Shown: piece after piece, positions 16,646 to 25,329 of the stretch
Layout: each line of letters starts with the position of its first letter
Numbering within the stretch: the first letter of the stretch is position 1
Assembly: GCA_943333505.2 (NCBI GenBank)
Contig: CALQTN020000017.1
Coordinates: forward strand, 1-64,000
Direction of reading: 5' to 3'
Length of the DNA: 64,000 nucleotides
From: Asaia bogorensis
Lineage (GTDB): Bacteria; Pseudomonadota; Alphaproteobacteria; Acetobacterales; Acetobacteraceae
The notes under the pieces: model-generated
Database searches by the model: none
What the model was told of the DNA's origin: nothing
The model's input: only the letters and a program-made list of their open reading frames with translations
Position numbers and translations under genes: made by a program

Positions 16646-18220
16646 TTATGGCGTAAAGTCGAGGCCCTTATAGAAGCCGATCGCATACATCGGATGACCG
16701 CGCGCGTTCTTGACCTTTTTGTTGGTGACGACATACAAATTGATGTTTGCAACCGGCATCCAAAGATGTTCCCGCGTCACTCGTTCCTGCACTAGGCCAA
16801 AGTTCAGCGCCTTGTCACCCGGCGTCAGCGCGGCTTTGGCCTGCGCCAGCCATTTATCGGTCTCAGCGTCCTTCCAGTTCATCCGATTGGGCGAGGGAAT
16901 ATTGGCGCTGTCGAAATAGAGGCTCATCAAATCGCCAGCCGACAGATAGGGCACGGTCACCGACCAGATTTCATAGTCCTGTTCGGCCATCTTCACCGGG
17001 GCGATGGTCGAATCCCAGACCTGGAGGCGCCAGTCGATGCCGACCTTGCGCAGAAAACCCTGGATCGCCTCGCCGACCTTAACCGAGTTGCCGCCGCCGG
17101 TAACGTAGACCTTGGGCGCGAGCTTGATCCCGTCTTTCTCGCGAATGCCATCGCTGCCGAGCTTCCAACCGGCCTCATCCAGCAGTTTGATCGCGCGCCC
17201 GACATCCTCCTTGATGATATTGGCGGTCTTCGGATCGTAATCGAGCGACATAGGCGACGCGTAGGTCGGCGAGGCATCGGCATTGCCCAGCAATACCCCG
17301 GTCACGATCTGTGCGCGGTTGATGGCGATGTTCATTGCCTCGCGCACCCGCACATCGGATACCATCGGCCGGGTGATCTTGTAGCCATAGTACAGGATCT
17401 GGAAGTTGGCATCGATTTTTTCGACGTTGAGGATCGGTGACGCTTTTGCCTGCGGGATGAAGGCCGCCGGGAAGCTCGCGGTGAAATCGAACTGGCCGGA
17501 CAGCATGGCGGCGACGCGGGCGGAATCCTCCGGCATGATCTTGATTGACAGGCGTTCGTATTTCACCGGACCGGGGTTCTTGAACATTGACGGGCCCCAT
17601 TTATAGGCCTCGTTGCGCCGCATGATGGTTTCGGTGCGTGGCTGCCACGAGACCAGACACCACGGCCCAGTGCCGTCAATGCCCTTGGTGCCGTAATCTT
17701 TGCCCAGCGCTTCGACAGTCTCCTTGTTCACGATGTTGGCGCTGAACATGGTCAATTGCAGCAGCAGATCGGAATACGGTTCGTTCAGCTCATAGGCGAC
17801 GGTATAGGGATCGATTGCCCGCAGCCCCTTGATGTCGCCAGCGCGCCATGCGAACGGGCCCTTGATTTCCGGGCTTTTGAGCCGGTTGAAGGAATAGACA
17901 ACGTCCTCGGCGGTAAATTTTTTGCCTGAACAGAAGGTCACGTCATCGCGCAGCTTGAAGGTGTAGGTGCGCCCATCCGGGCTGATGTCCCAGGATTTCG
18001 CCAGATAGGGCAGGGCCTTCTTGCCATCCCAATCCATCGCCACCAGCGTGCTCTGCGTCATGTTGCCGATGCTGCCGCCCGGTCCCCAGCTGGTGCGCTG
18101 GACGTCGAAATGCGGGGCGTCGATATACTGCATGATCCGCAATGTCTGGGCATCGGCTGTGCCCGCAATGCCGGCCGCAAGAAGCCCGGCCGCCAGCGTG
18201 AGACTCTTCTTAAACGCCAT
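16646..18220 (-). CDS. family-5 extracellular solute-binding protein, cluster B (array member 3)
   Basis: A 524-residue secreted binding protein; the signal peptide ends near AGIAGTADAQT. Landmarks: YIDAPHFDVQRTSWGPGG near the N-terminus, TFKLRDDVTFCSGKKFTAED, VREAMNIAINR and the tail FYKGLDFTP. It is a paralogue of the protein at 18525-20090, and a deletion relic of a third copy lies between the two. These proteins differ from the cluster A pair, which suggests that the two transporters import different solutes. The ligand is unknown. Confidence 0.92.
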   Translation of the reverse strand: MAFKKSLTLAAGLLAAGIAGTADAQTLRIMQYIDAPHFDVQRTSWGPGGSIGNMTQSTLVAMDWDGKKALPYLAKSWDISPDGRTYTFKLRDDVTFCSGKKFTAEDVVYSFNRLKSPEIKGPFAWRAGDIKGLRAIDPYTVAYELNEPYSDLLLQLTMFSANIVNKETVEALGKDYGTKGIDGTGPWCLVSWQPRTETIMRRNEAYKWGPSMFKNPGPVKYERLSIKIMPEDSARVAAMLSGQFDFTASFPAAFIPQAKASPILNVEKIDANFQILYYGYKITRPMVSDVRVREAMNIAINRAQIVTGVLLGNADASPTYASPMSLDYDPKTANIIKEDVGRAIKLLDEAGWKLGSDGIREKDGIKLAPKVYVTGGGNSVKVGEAIQGFLRKVGIDWRLQVWDSTIAPVKMAEQDYEIWSVTVPYLSAGDLMSLYFDSANIPSPNRMNWKDAETDKWLAQAKAALTPGDKALNFGLVQERVTREHLWMPVANINLYVVTNKKVKNARGHPMYAIGFYKGLDFTP

Positions 18221-18237
18221 CGTCGTCGCCTTTCATG

Positions 18238-18491
18238 TCAGTAGCTGAAGTCTAGGCCTTTGTAGAAAACAGTCTGGTACAGCGTGTGGGCGCGTGCGCC
18301 TTTGGGCCGCCTGCTGGTGGCCATGTACATTTCGATGTTGAGCGCCGGGACCCACAAATGCTCCCCAGTCACTTGTTCCCGCACCACGTTGAAGATGTCG
18401 CCGGCCGGCGATCAGGTGCTGCGATGGACATCAAAGGTCGGCGTATCGTCGCCAATGCCAGCCCTCGTGCGATCAGTCTTATGGTTTTCAT
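18238..18491 (-). pseudogene. internally deleted family-5 binding protein, cluster B (array member 2)
   Basis: The minus strand keeps both ends of a binding-protein gene of the neighbours' type. A start and signal-like MKTIRLIARGLALA lie at 18491; a shifted frame then reads DTPTFDVHRST (neighbour: DAPHFDVQRTS), a TGA, and SPAGDIFNVVREQVTGEHLW running on to the tail FYKGLDFSY and stop at 18238. About 430 codons of the middle are missing. One frameshift and one in-frame TGA sit at or before the junction. It lies 17 bp upstream of the 18220 start, in the operon position of a third binding protein. Confidence 0.9.
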
Positions 18492-18524
18492 GGCGCCCCC
18501 AGTATCCGTCTGATTGATCGGCGA

Positions 18525-20090
18525 TTACGGCGCGAGATCGAGGCCTTTGTAGATCAACGACCCATAGACGTGATGTGCACGCACATTCTTCACCCGCTTA
18601 TTGGCCACCAGTGGCAGCCCCTGATGCACCAACGGCACCCAAAGCGCGTTACGATGTATAATTTGCTGCACATCAGCGAAGGCCGCCATCCGGGTCGCGT
18701 CATCAAGCGCGCCGGTGCCGCGATCGAGTGCTGCATCGGTCGCCGGATCGTTCCAGTTCATCCGGTTCGGCGCTGGCATGTTGGCCGAATGAAAATAGAG
18801 TCGCAGCGCATCTCCAGCACTGGAATACGGGAACGAAATCGACCAGATATCGTAGTCCTGCTGGGCAAGTTTGGAGAAAATTATGGTGCCGTCCCACATC
18901 TGCAGCTGCAAATCCACCCCGATCTTGCGCCAGAAACCCTGCACCGCCTCGGCGACCTTGGGCGACCTGCCTCCGGCGAAGCCATAGAGTTGCAGGGTCA
19001 GCTTTTGGCCGTCCTTGATGCGTAACCCGTCAGCCCCCATCACCCAACCTGCTGCATCGAGCAGCCGGCCGGCTTCAGCAACATCATAACGACCGAGGTC
19101 GGTGGGCGTCTTCGGGTCGAAGTCCTGGGCTTTGGAATGGATATAAGTGCTGGCTGCTTCCCCATTACCAAACCATATCGCGTCTACCAACTGCTTGCGG
19201 TTGATTGCCATGTTCAGTGCGGTACGCACTCTGACATCGGCGAGATTTGGCCGGGTGATCTTTAACCCGAGATAGAACAGATTGAGGTTGGCTGCGGGTT
19301 CGAAGATCGCGAGGTTGGGCATTTTAGCGATCTGCGGCAGGTACTGGTCCGGCATCACCATCGTGAGGTCGCCTTGCCCAGATGCCATCGCAGCCAGACG
19401 CGCCCCTTCCTCGGGCACTATTTTCCAAACGACGCGCTGATATTTCGCTGGGCCCCGGTTCTCATAAATCGGCGGGCCCCAGCGATAGGCTTCATGCCGG
19501 GTGAGAACCGCCTGATTGCGCGGCTCCCAGGACTGGAAGCAATACGGTCCGGTGCCATCGATGCCCTTGATCCCGAAATCCTTCCCCAGCGCCTCGACAT
19601 TTTCGTTGTTGACAATGGTGGCGTGAAAATTGGTCAGGTTCAGCAGCAATTCGGAGTACGGCGCGGTCAGCTCGTACTCGACAGTATGGGTGCCGGTCGC
19701 GCGCACCGATTTGGCCGCGCCCATGCGCCAGACGAACGGTGCTTTGGTGGCTTTGTCGAGCACCCGCTCGAAGGTATAAACCACATCAGCGGCGGTGAAT
19801 TTCTTGCCAGAGCAGAATGTGACATCATCGCGCAATTCGAAGGTGTAGCGCAGGCCATCGGGGCTCACGGTCCAGGATTTCGCCAGGCTGGGCCGCACGG
19901 TCTTGAGGTCATAGTCCAGCGCCACCAGCGTATCGCCTGTCATGAACAGGATCTCACCTGTTGCACCCGATGTTGTGCGCACCCCATCATAATGGGGGGC
20001 ATCGATGTTGCGAATAATCGTCAAGGTCTGCGCTGCCAACGGCGTGGCGCAGGCAAACACACCGAATAGTGCCAGGAAACGACCGAACAT
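18525..20090 (-). CDS. family-5 extracellular solute-binding protein, cluster B (array member 1)
   Basis: A 521-residue secreted binding protein; the signal peptide ends near CATPLAAQT. It shares NIDAPHYDGVRTTSGATGE, FELRDDVTFCSGKKFTAAD, RTALNMAINRKQLV and the tail YKGLDLAP with the protein at 16646-18220. The gene begins 18 bp after the DppC-like permease gene, so it belongs to the same operon. Unlike cluster A, the permeases here come before the binding proteins. The ligand is unknown. Confidence 0.92.
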   Translation of the reverse strand: MFGRFLALFGVFACATPLAAQTLTIIRNIDAPHYDGVRTTSGATGEILFMTGDTLVALDYDLKTVRPSLAKSWTVSPDGLRYTFELRDDVTFCSGKKFTAADVVYTFERVLDKATKAPFVWRMGAAKSVRATGTHTVEYELTAPYSELLLNLTNFHATIVNNENVEALGKDFGIKGIDGTGPYCFQSWEPRNQAVLTRHEAYRWGPPIYENRGPAKYQRVVWKIVPEEGARLAAMASGQGDLTMVMPDQYLPQIAKMPNLAIFEPAANLNLFYLGLKITRPNLADVRVRTALNMAINRKQLVDAIWFGNGEAASTYIHSKAQDFDPKTPTDLGRYDVAEAGRLLDAAGWVMGADGLRIKDGQKLTLQLYGFAGGRSPKVAEAVQGFWRKIGVDLQLQMWDGTIIFSKLAQQDYDIWSISFPYSSAGDALRLYFHSANMPAPNRMNWNDPATDAALDRGTGALDDATRMAAFADVQQIIHRNALWVPLVHQGLPLVANKRVKNVRAHHVYGSLIYKGLDLAP

Positions 20091-20108
20091 GGCATACCCC
20101 TCCGAGGG

Positions 20109-20996
20109 TTATTGTTGGAGACGGGGATCGAGAACGTCGCGGATCGCATCGCCGAGCAGATTTGCCGACAGCACGATGACAAAAATCGCCAGGCTGGGGA
20201 TGGTCGCGATATGCGGGGCCATGAACAGGAAATCACGCCCCTGGGCTGCCATCATGCCCAATTCCGCGGTCGGCGGCTGCGCGCCCATGCCGAGGAAGCT
20301 CAAGGCCGAGCCGATCAGGATGATCTGTCCGAAACGCAGGGTCAGGAACACAAAGATTGTCGAAATGCAGTTCAAGGTCAGGTAGCGCCAGATCAGTGTG
20401 AAATCGGAAACCCCAAGCGCGCGCCCGGCCTCCATGAACTCCTGCTCCATCACCCCGATCGCCGCCCCGCGGGCCACGCGTGCAACATCGGGGATTGTGG
20501 CGACCACGAGCGCGATCACCACCGCGGTGATCCCGGCGCCGGCGATGGCTGCAACTGCGAGGCCAATCAGAATGGCCGGGAACGCGAGCATGACATCCAC
20601 GATGCGCATGATCCAGCCGTCGAGCCGGCGGTAGAACGCGGCGATGATGCCAAGAAACCCGCCCAGGAAACCGCCGAACACCACCCCGACCAGGCCCATC
20701 ATCAAGGTGTTGCGCGTCCCATAGATCAACCGGCTGAGAATATCGCGCCCGGTGCTGTCCGTGCCCAGCCAATTCACCTCATTCGGCGGTTGCATCACCT
20801 TGGTCAGATCGGTGAAATAGGGATCGAACGGCGATATCAAGGGGGCGAAGATCGCCGCAAGGATCGCCACGCTCATGATGATCGCAGCCCCTGAAGCCAC
20901 CTTGTCACGCGACAGGCGGCGCCAGAGACTAGCGCGGCGCGACAGGTCTGACGACGCATCCAAAGCCACGGCGCTGGAAATTGTCTCGCCGCTCAT
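20109..20996 (-). CDS. peptide/nickel-type ABC transporter permease (DppC/OppC-like), cluster B
   Basis: A 295-residue permease: N-terminal cytoplasmic stretch, first span at about residues 33-57, then LGTDSTGRDILSRLIYGTR, the signature of DppC-like proteins, a coupling loop around EFMEAGRALGVSDFTLIWRY and the terminal NLLGDAIRDVLDPRLQQ. The start overlaps the stop of the partner permease gene (ATGA at 20993-20996). It forms the channel of importer B. Confidence 0.92.
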   Translation of the reverse strand: MSGETISSAVALDASSDLSRRASLWRRLSRDKVASGAAIIMSVAILAAIFAPLISPFDPYFTDLTKVMQPPNEVNWLGTDSTGRDILSRLIYGTRNTLMMGLVGVVFGGFLGGFLGIIAAFYRRLDGWIMRIVDVMLAFPAILIGLAVAAIAGAGITAVVIALVVATIPDVARVARGAAIGVMEQEFMEAGRALGVSDFTLIWRYLTLNCISTIFVFLTLRFGQIILIGSALSFLGMGAQPPTAELGMMAAQGRDFLFMAPHIATIPSLAIFVIVLSANLLGDAIRDVLDPRLQQ

Positions 20997-21937
20997 GACC
21001 GTTGCATCCTCGGGTCGAGATAGACATAGAGTACGTCTACAATCAGGTTGATCGACAGGAACGCCAAAGCCAGTATCATGATCGCGCCCTGGGCAGTTGG
21101 GAAATCGCTTGAGATGATTGCGCCGACCGCAAGCCGTCCAACCCCAGGCCAGGAGAACATGGTTTCGGTCACCACCGCGCCGCCGAGCAGGAACGCCGCC
21201 TGCAAACCGATCAGCGTCACCACCGGGATCAAGGCGTTGCGCAGGGCATGGCCCATCACTACGGTCGACTCACGCAACCCTTTCGCGCGCGCGGTGCGGA
21301 CGAAATCAGCGCCCAGCACTTCCAGCACTGCCGTGCGGGTCAGCCGCGCGATCGGTCCGATCAGCACCGCTCCCAGAGTCAGGCAGGGCAGGATCAAGCT
21401 GGGCAATCCGCCATCCCACACTGGCCCGGTGCGCCCGGTGAACGGCAGCAAATCCCATTTGAAACCAACATACTGGATCAGCAACAGGCCGATAAAGAAG
21501 ATCGGCATCGACACGCCGGCAACCGACAGCGCCATGATCAGCCGATCGACAATACTGCCGCGTTTCACGGCGGCGAGCGTGCCGAGTGTAATCCCGATCG
21601 GGATGGCCAGCAGCAGTCCGCCGATCATCAACTCCACGGTTGGCCCGACGGTGTGGGCCAATTCCTCGGCCACACTTTTATTCGAGATGATCGAACGCCC
21701 CAGATCGCCTTTAACCACCCGGAGGATGTACTCGAAGAATTGCACCGGGATCGGGCGGTCGAGCCCGAGCTCCAGCCGGATCGCGGCGATGGTCTCGGCT
21801 TTGGCGTCGGGACCGGCGATAATCATCGCGGGATCGGCCGGCACCACCTGCAGCAGGCAGAAGCACAAGAACAACACCCCCACCAGGGCCGGGAACGAGA
21901 TCACCAGCCGATGGATAATTTGCCGCCCCATACGCAT
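20993..21937 (-). CDS. peptide/nickel-type ABC transporter permease (DppB/OppB-like), cluster B
   Basis: A 314-residue permease with six predicted spans, a QVVPADPAMIIAGPDA block after the first, a coupling loop around DFVRTARAKGLRESTVVMGH and the terminal DVLYVYLDPRMQ. It is the first gene of the cluster B operon, so its promoter should lie in the gap beyond 21937. A second in-frame ATG at 21931 has GGGGG six bases upstream and may be the true start. Confidence 0.92.
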   Translation of the reverse strand: MRMGRQIIHRLVISFPALVGVLFLCFCLLQVVPADPAMIIAGPDAKAETIAAIRLELGLDRPIPVQFFEYILRVVKGDLGRSIISNKSVAEELAHTVGPTVELMIGGLLLAIPIGITLGTLAAVKRGSIVDRLIMALSVAGVSMPIFFIGLLLIQYVGFKWDLLPFTGRTGPVWDGGLPSLILPCLTLGAVLIGPIARLTRTAVLEVLGADFVRTARAKGLRESTVVMGHALRNALIPVVTLIGLQAAFLLGGAVVTETMFSWPGVGRLAVGAIISSDFPTAQGAIMILALAFLSINLIVDVLYVYLDPRMQRS

Positions 21938-22611
21938 CCCCCAAATTCACACAAGACAAGGTTAGGGCCAGCGCTGCTGAGCAGCTTTATGAACCTCCCT
22001 TCCGGATGCCTGCCGATACAATCGGAGCGTCCGGTTTTCCCTTCGCAAGCGGGCGATCATCGCCGCCTTCATTCAACTTGCAATTGGCAGTGTTGCAGCA
22101 ATCACATGCACCGTCAAAGGGAATTTGGCGTCGGATTGTCCAGAGTTCTAGCTATTATAATCGTTGATCGCCAGCGCGCGACGAGGTGACCTCGGGCAGT
22201 GGCGATCGAAATCAGTGAAATCATCTCACTCATGCTCGCTCGCTGTGGTCCGATAGCGCCCGTTGGTCACGCGGTTTTGCGTAGCATCTGCAGGCCCGCG
22301 CGAAAAATCATTCCAGTCTTTTCGGGGATCGCGCGTGCCACCAAATCTGGCCTGCGTCGAAAAGCAAGAGCCGCTCGACAAGCTGCTCTCAGCCGCTTTT
22401 GAACGGTCTCAAGCGCTAGTTGGGGAACCTGCGCGTGGCGTCGCAGCCCGTCATGATGGCGGTGCCACGGGTGGGAGAAGCTTTATGCCGCCATTGCCAT
22501 GGGACCCGGCGACGACCCCAATCCCCCCCCACCTGCAAGCTCAAGCGGACAGGCTTGGCACGCAGCTTGCCGATGGAACATAGTCGGCGTCTGGACGGGG
22601 AGGAAATATGG
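21938..22611. other. intergenic region without recognised genes (about 670 bp)
   Basis: The region separates the divergent cluster B operon and the carotenoid oxygenase relic. Translated in all frames it gives only short, low-similarity readings. I saw no repeat, RNA gene or family motif. It must contain the promoter of the cluster B operon near 21940-22000, but no convincing -35/-10 pair was found. Decayed coding sequence is possible. Confidence 0.4.
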
Positions 22612-23330
22612 ATGCGCATTACCCATCGCGAAATCGTGGCCGCGAGCCTTACGCCCAATGATCACCCTTATCCTCAATGGTGCGCATCTGCCGCTGCATG
22701 AGGAAGTCGATGCTGAGCGTCTTGACGTGATCGAGGGTCGTATCCCCACCGATCTCAACGGCGTCTATTTCCGCAACACCCAGAACCAGATCCATCAACC
22801 GGTCGGCCGCTTCCAACCGTTCGACGGGGACGGCATGATCCACGCGATCAGTTTCCGCGACGGCAAGGCGAGCTATCGCAACCGGGTGGTTCGCACCAAG
22901 GGGTTTATCGCCGAACAGGAAGCGGGCGGGTCAATCTGGGCTGGCACGATGGAGAACCCGAAGAAATCCCGCCGGCCGGACTGGGGGTCGCATGGCGCGA
23001 TCAAGGATGCGTCAAGCACCGATGTCGTGGTTCATGCCGGCCAGGTGCTGTCGACCTATTATCAGTGCGGCGAAGGCTACCGGCTCCACGCCAACTGGCG
23101 CTTCAACCTGCAGACCGGCGCGACGCGAGAGGGACGCCTGGACGAACGCATCCTCGAATTCGGCATGATCAATCAGCGCATCGCCGGCGAGCCTTACCGC
23201 TACGCCTATTCCGCCCAGGCCAAGCTGGGCTGGTTTCTATTCACAGGGTTGGTCAAACACGATCTGAAGACCGGCGCATCGGGCGGCGCACATGGTGTGA
23301 AGGAAGGTCTTCTTTTTGTGACCAGACCGA
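22612..23330 (+). pseudogene. carotenoid oxygenase (RPE65/lignostilbene dioxygenase family), decayed
   Basis: From ATG 22612 (GGAGG 8 bases upstream) the frame reads MRITHREIVAASLTPNDHPY and then shifts by one base near 22673 into LNGAHLPLHEEVDAERLDVI, followed by IPTDLNGVYFRNTQNQ and FQPFDGDGMIHAISFRDGKA. This is the conserved N-terminus of carotenoid oxygenases, which cleave carotenoids or stilbenes using iron held by four histidines. A later RLDERILEFGMINQRIAGEPYRYAY-type region (split here at 23120-23210) and LVKHDLKTGASGG are family-like. The parts around them are missing, and the C-terminal iron ligands are absent. The right boundary is approximate. Confidence 0.8.
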
Positions 23331-23432
23331 CTTTGCCGGGCATTCTTCCGCCAAGGCCGCGGCATCTCCGACATGATGTCCGAAAGCATCTACTGGAGGT
23401 CTTTCGCTTCTTCTCTTCTAAAAAAGAAGGCC

Positions 23433-24308
23433 CTACTCGCACCTGAAATCCTTGCTGGAATATCCCTGAGCAAACAAAGCCCCCCGCAGATCCCCAAAAC
23501 GGATCTGCGCCCGTGCCTCAGCGGCGACAATCGGCTTGGCGTGGTAGGCAATCCCCAACCCCGCCTCCCGCAGCATTGCCAGGTCATTCGCCCCGTCACC
23601 AATCGCGAGTGTCGCGGCCATCTGCACCCCGCGTTCGGCCACCAAGGCCACCAAAGTCGCCAATTTCGCATCGCGGTCGAGGATCGGTTCGCCCACTTCC
23701 CCAGTCAGCGCGCCATCGGCTTCGAGCAGCGTATTTGCGCGATGTTCATCGAACCCCACCAGCGTTGCCACCCGACCGGTAAACCAGGTGAACCCGCCGG
23801 ACACCAGGGCGGTCAGCGCGTTATGGGCCCGCATGGTTGCCACCAGTTCCCGCGCCCCTGGCATCAACTCGGTTTTCGCCCAGGTCTGTTCCAACGCGTC
23901 GACTGACAAGCCTTTCAGCATCCCCACGCGTTGACGCAGCGCTTCGGCGAAGTCGATTTCGCCATTCATGCTCGCCCGCGTGATCGCGGCGATTTCGTCT
24001 TTTAGCCCGGCATAGGCGGCGATCTCGTCGAGGGTTTCCGACGTCACAATCGTGCTGTCCATATCGGCGATCAGCACCGCCTTGCGCCGGTTGCGGGCGG
24101 CGGTGGTGATCACATCGATCCGAGCCTCCCCGATCGCTGCCGCAACGGCTGCCATATTCGGCGGCGTGCGGGTGGCGATGTCGCAGGCCTCCCCGTCGGA
24201 CAGGATTTTCGCAGGCGCTCCATAGATCGCATCGCGCACTGCTGCGATCTGGCCCGGTGAGAGGGTGGTGGCGCTACGGTCGGCGATCAGGGTAAGAACA
24301 TAGGTCAT
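23433..24308 (-). CDS. serB: phosphoserine phosphatase
   Basis: A 291-residue HAD-superfamily phosphatase that makes L-serine from phosphoserine, the last step of the phosphorylated pathway. The catalytic DxDxT is Asp82-Met-Asp84-Ser-Thr86. LVSGGFTWF gives motif II, and GDGANDLAMLREAGLGIAYHAKP gives motifs III and IV. About 75 N-terminal residues form the regulatory-type domain usual in SerB. The frame is open further upstream, but the ATG at 24308 gives the family length. Its start codon overlaps that of the divergent miaA by two bases. Confidence 0.95.
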   Translation of the reverse strand: MTYVLTLIADRSATTLSPGQIAAVRDAIYGAPAKILSDGEACDIATRTPPNMAAVAAAIGEARIDVITTAARNRRKAVLIADMDSTIVTSETLDEIAAYAGLKDEIAAITRASMNGEIDFAEALRQRVGMLKGLSVDALEQTWAKTELMPGARELVATMRAHNALTALVSGGFTWFTGRVATLVGFDEHRANTLLEADGALTGEVGEPILDRDAKLATLVALVAERGVQMAATLAIGDGANDLAMLREAGLGIAYHAKPIVAAEARAQIRFGDLRGALFAQGYSSKDFRCE

Positions 24309-25296
24309 GCGCGGGATATGCGAGGAACCGACCGGCGGGGCAAGTCTCCCGCATGCTTTGATTGTTGCTGGCCCCACGGCGAGCGGCAAATCCGCCCTCG
24401 CGCTCGGCCTCGCGCAGCGCTTGAACGGCACCATCATCAACGCCGATGCGATGCAATGCTACCGCGAACTCCGCATCGTCACCGCCCGCCCAAGCCCGGG
24501 GGATGAGGCCCAGGCCCCGCATGCCCTGTACGGTATCCGTCCGGCGGCCGAGCCCGGTAACGCTGCCTGGTGGCGCGCGCAAGCGCGTGCCGCCATGGGC
24601 GCCGCCCATGCCGAAGGCCGCCTGCCTATCTTGTGCGGAGGGACCGGAATGTATTTTTCGACCCTCACCGACGGCATCGCCGAAATACCCGAATGTGGTG
24701 AGCAGGCCCGTGCCGAGGCACGCTTTCTTCTTGCCGAGTACGGACCGCAAGGCTTGCACGCTGCCCTCGCCAAGGTCGATCAGGCAACAGCGGCGCGGTT
24801 GCGGCCGAGTGACAGCCAACGGGTCGCGCGCGCCTGGGAAGTCTGGCGCGGAACGGGCAGGGGCCTCGCGGCATGGCAGGCCGAAACGCCCATTCCTGCC
24901 CCGTGGCGCTTCACCGCGATTGTGCTCGACCCGCCGCGTGACATCCTGCGCGCTGCGATCAACGGCCGTTTATCCGCCATGCTGGAGGCGGGCATGGTCG
25001 AAGAAGTGTGCGATTTCCTTGCCTTGGAATTGGACCCGGCATTGCCCGCGATGCGCGCCCATGGCGTCCCCGAACTCGCCGCCCATTTCCGTGGTGAGAC
25101 TAGTCTGCCCGAGGCGATCCGCCGCATCGCCACCGCCACCGGCCAGTACACCAAGCGCCAGGCCACCTGGTTCCGCCACCGACGCATGGCGGCTGCCGAG
25201 CGGACGCATACAATCCAGAATAGAATAGCCGATTTTGCGCAATTTTCGGAAAGAGAATCGTTCAATTTATTGTCGTTTATTCAAGGGCCGGGTTGA
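24307..25296 (+). CDS. miaA: tRNA dimethylallyltransferase
   Basis: A 329-residue enzyme that adds a dimethylallyl group to A37 of tRNAs reading UNN codons. The P-loop GPTASGKS is at residues 22-29, followed by the family motifs INADAMQCYRELRIVTARPS and PILCGGTGMYFSTLTDGIAE, with KRQATWFRH near the C-terminus. The start at 24307 gives a 20-residue lead before the P-loop; the overlap with the divergent serB start leaves no untranslated leader for either. ilvB follows after 33 bp on the same strand, so read-through is likely. Confidence 0.93.
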   Translation: MRGICEEPTGGASLPHALIVAGPTASGKSALALGLAQRLNGTIINADAMQCYRELRIVTARPSPGDEAQAPHALYGIRPAAEPGNAAWWRAQARAAMGAAHAEGRLPILCGGTGMYFSTLTDGIAEIPECGEQARAEARFLLAEYGPQGLHAALAKVDQATAARLRPSDSQRVARAWEVWRGTGRGLAAWQAETPIPAPWRFTAIVLDPPRDILRAAINGRLSAMLEAGMVEEVCDFLALELDPALPAMRAHGVPELAAHFRGETSLPEAIRRIATATGQYTKRQATWFRHRRMAAAERTHTIQNRIADFAQFSERESFNLLSFIQGPG

Positions 25297-25329
25297 CGGC
25301 AGCCGCCCAGGCAGACTAGACCACGCCGT

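Noticed and set aside
18238-18491. The in-frame TGA of the binding-protein relic as a selenocysteine codon, given selC in this window
   Set aside because: The frame also needs a shift, about 430 codons of the family are missing, there is no cysteine at this position in the paralogues, and no SECIS-like hairpin was seen after the TGA.
25297-25329. A leader peptide or attenuator before ilvB
   Set aside because: The miaA-ilvB gap is only 33 bp, with no branched-chain-codon-rich short frame and no terminator/antiterminator pair.
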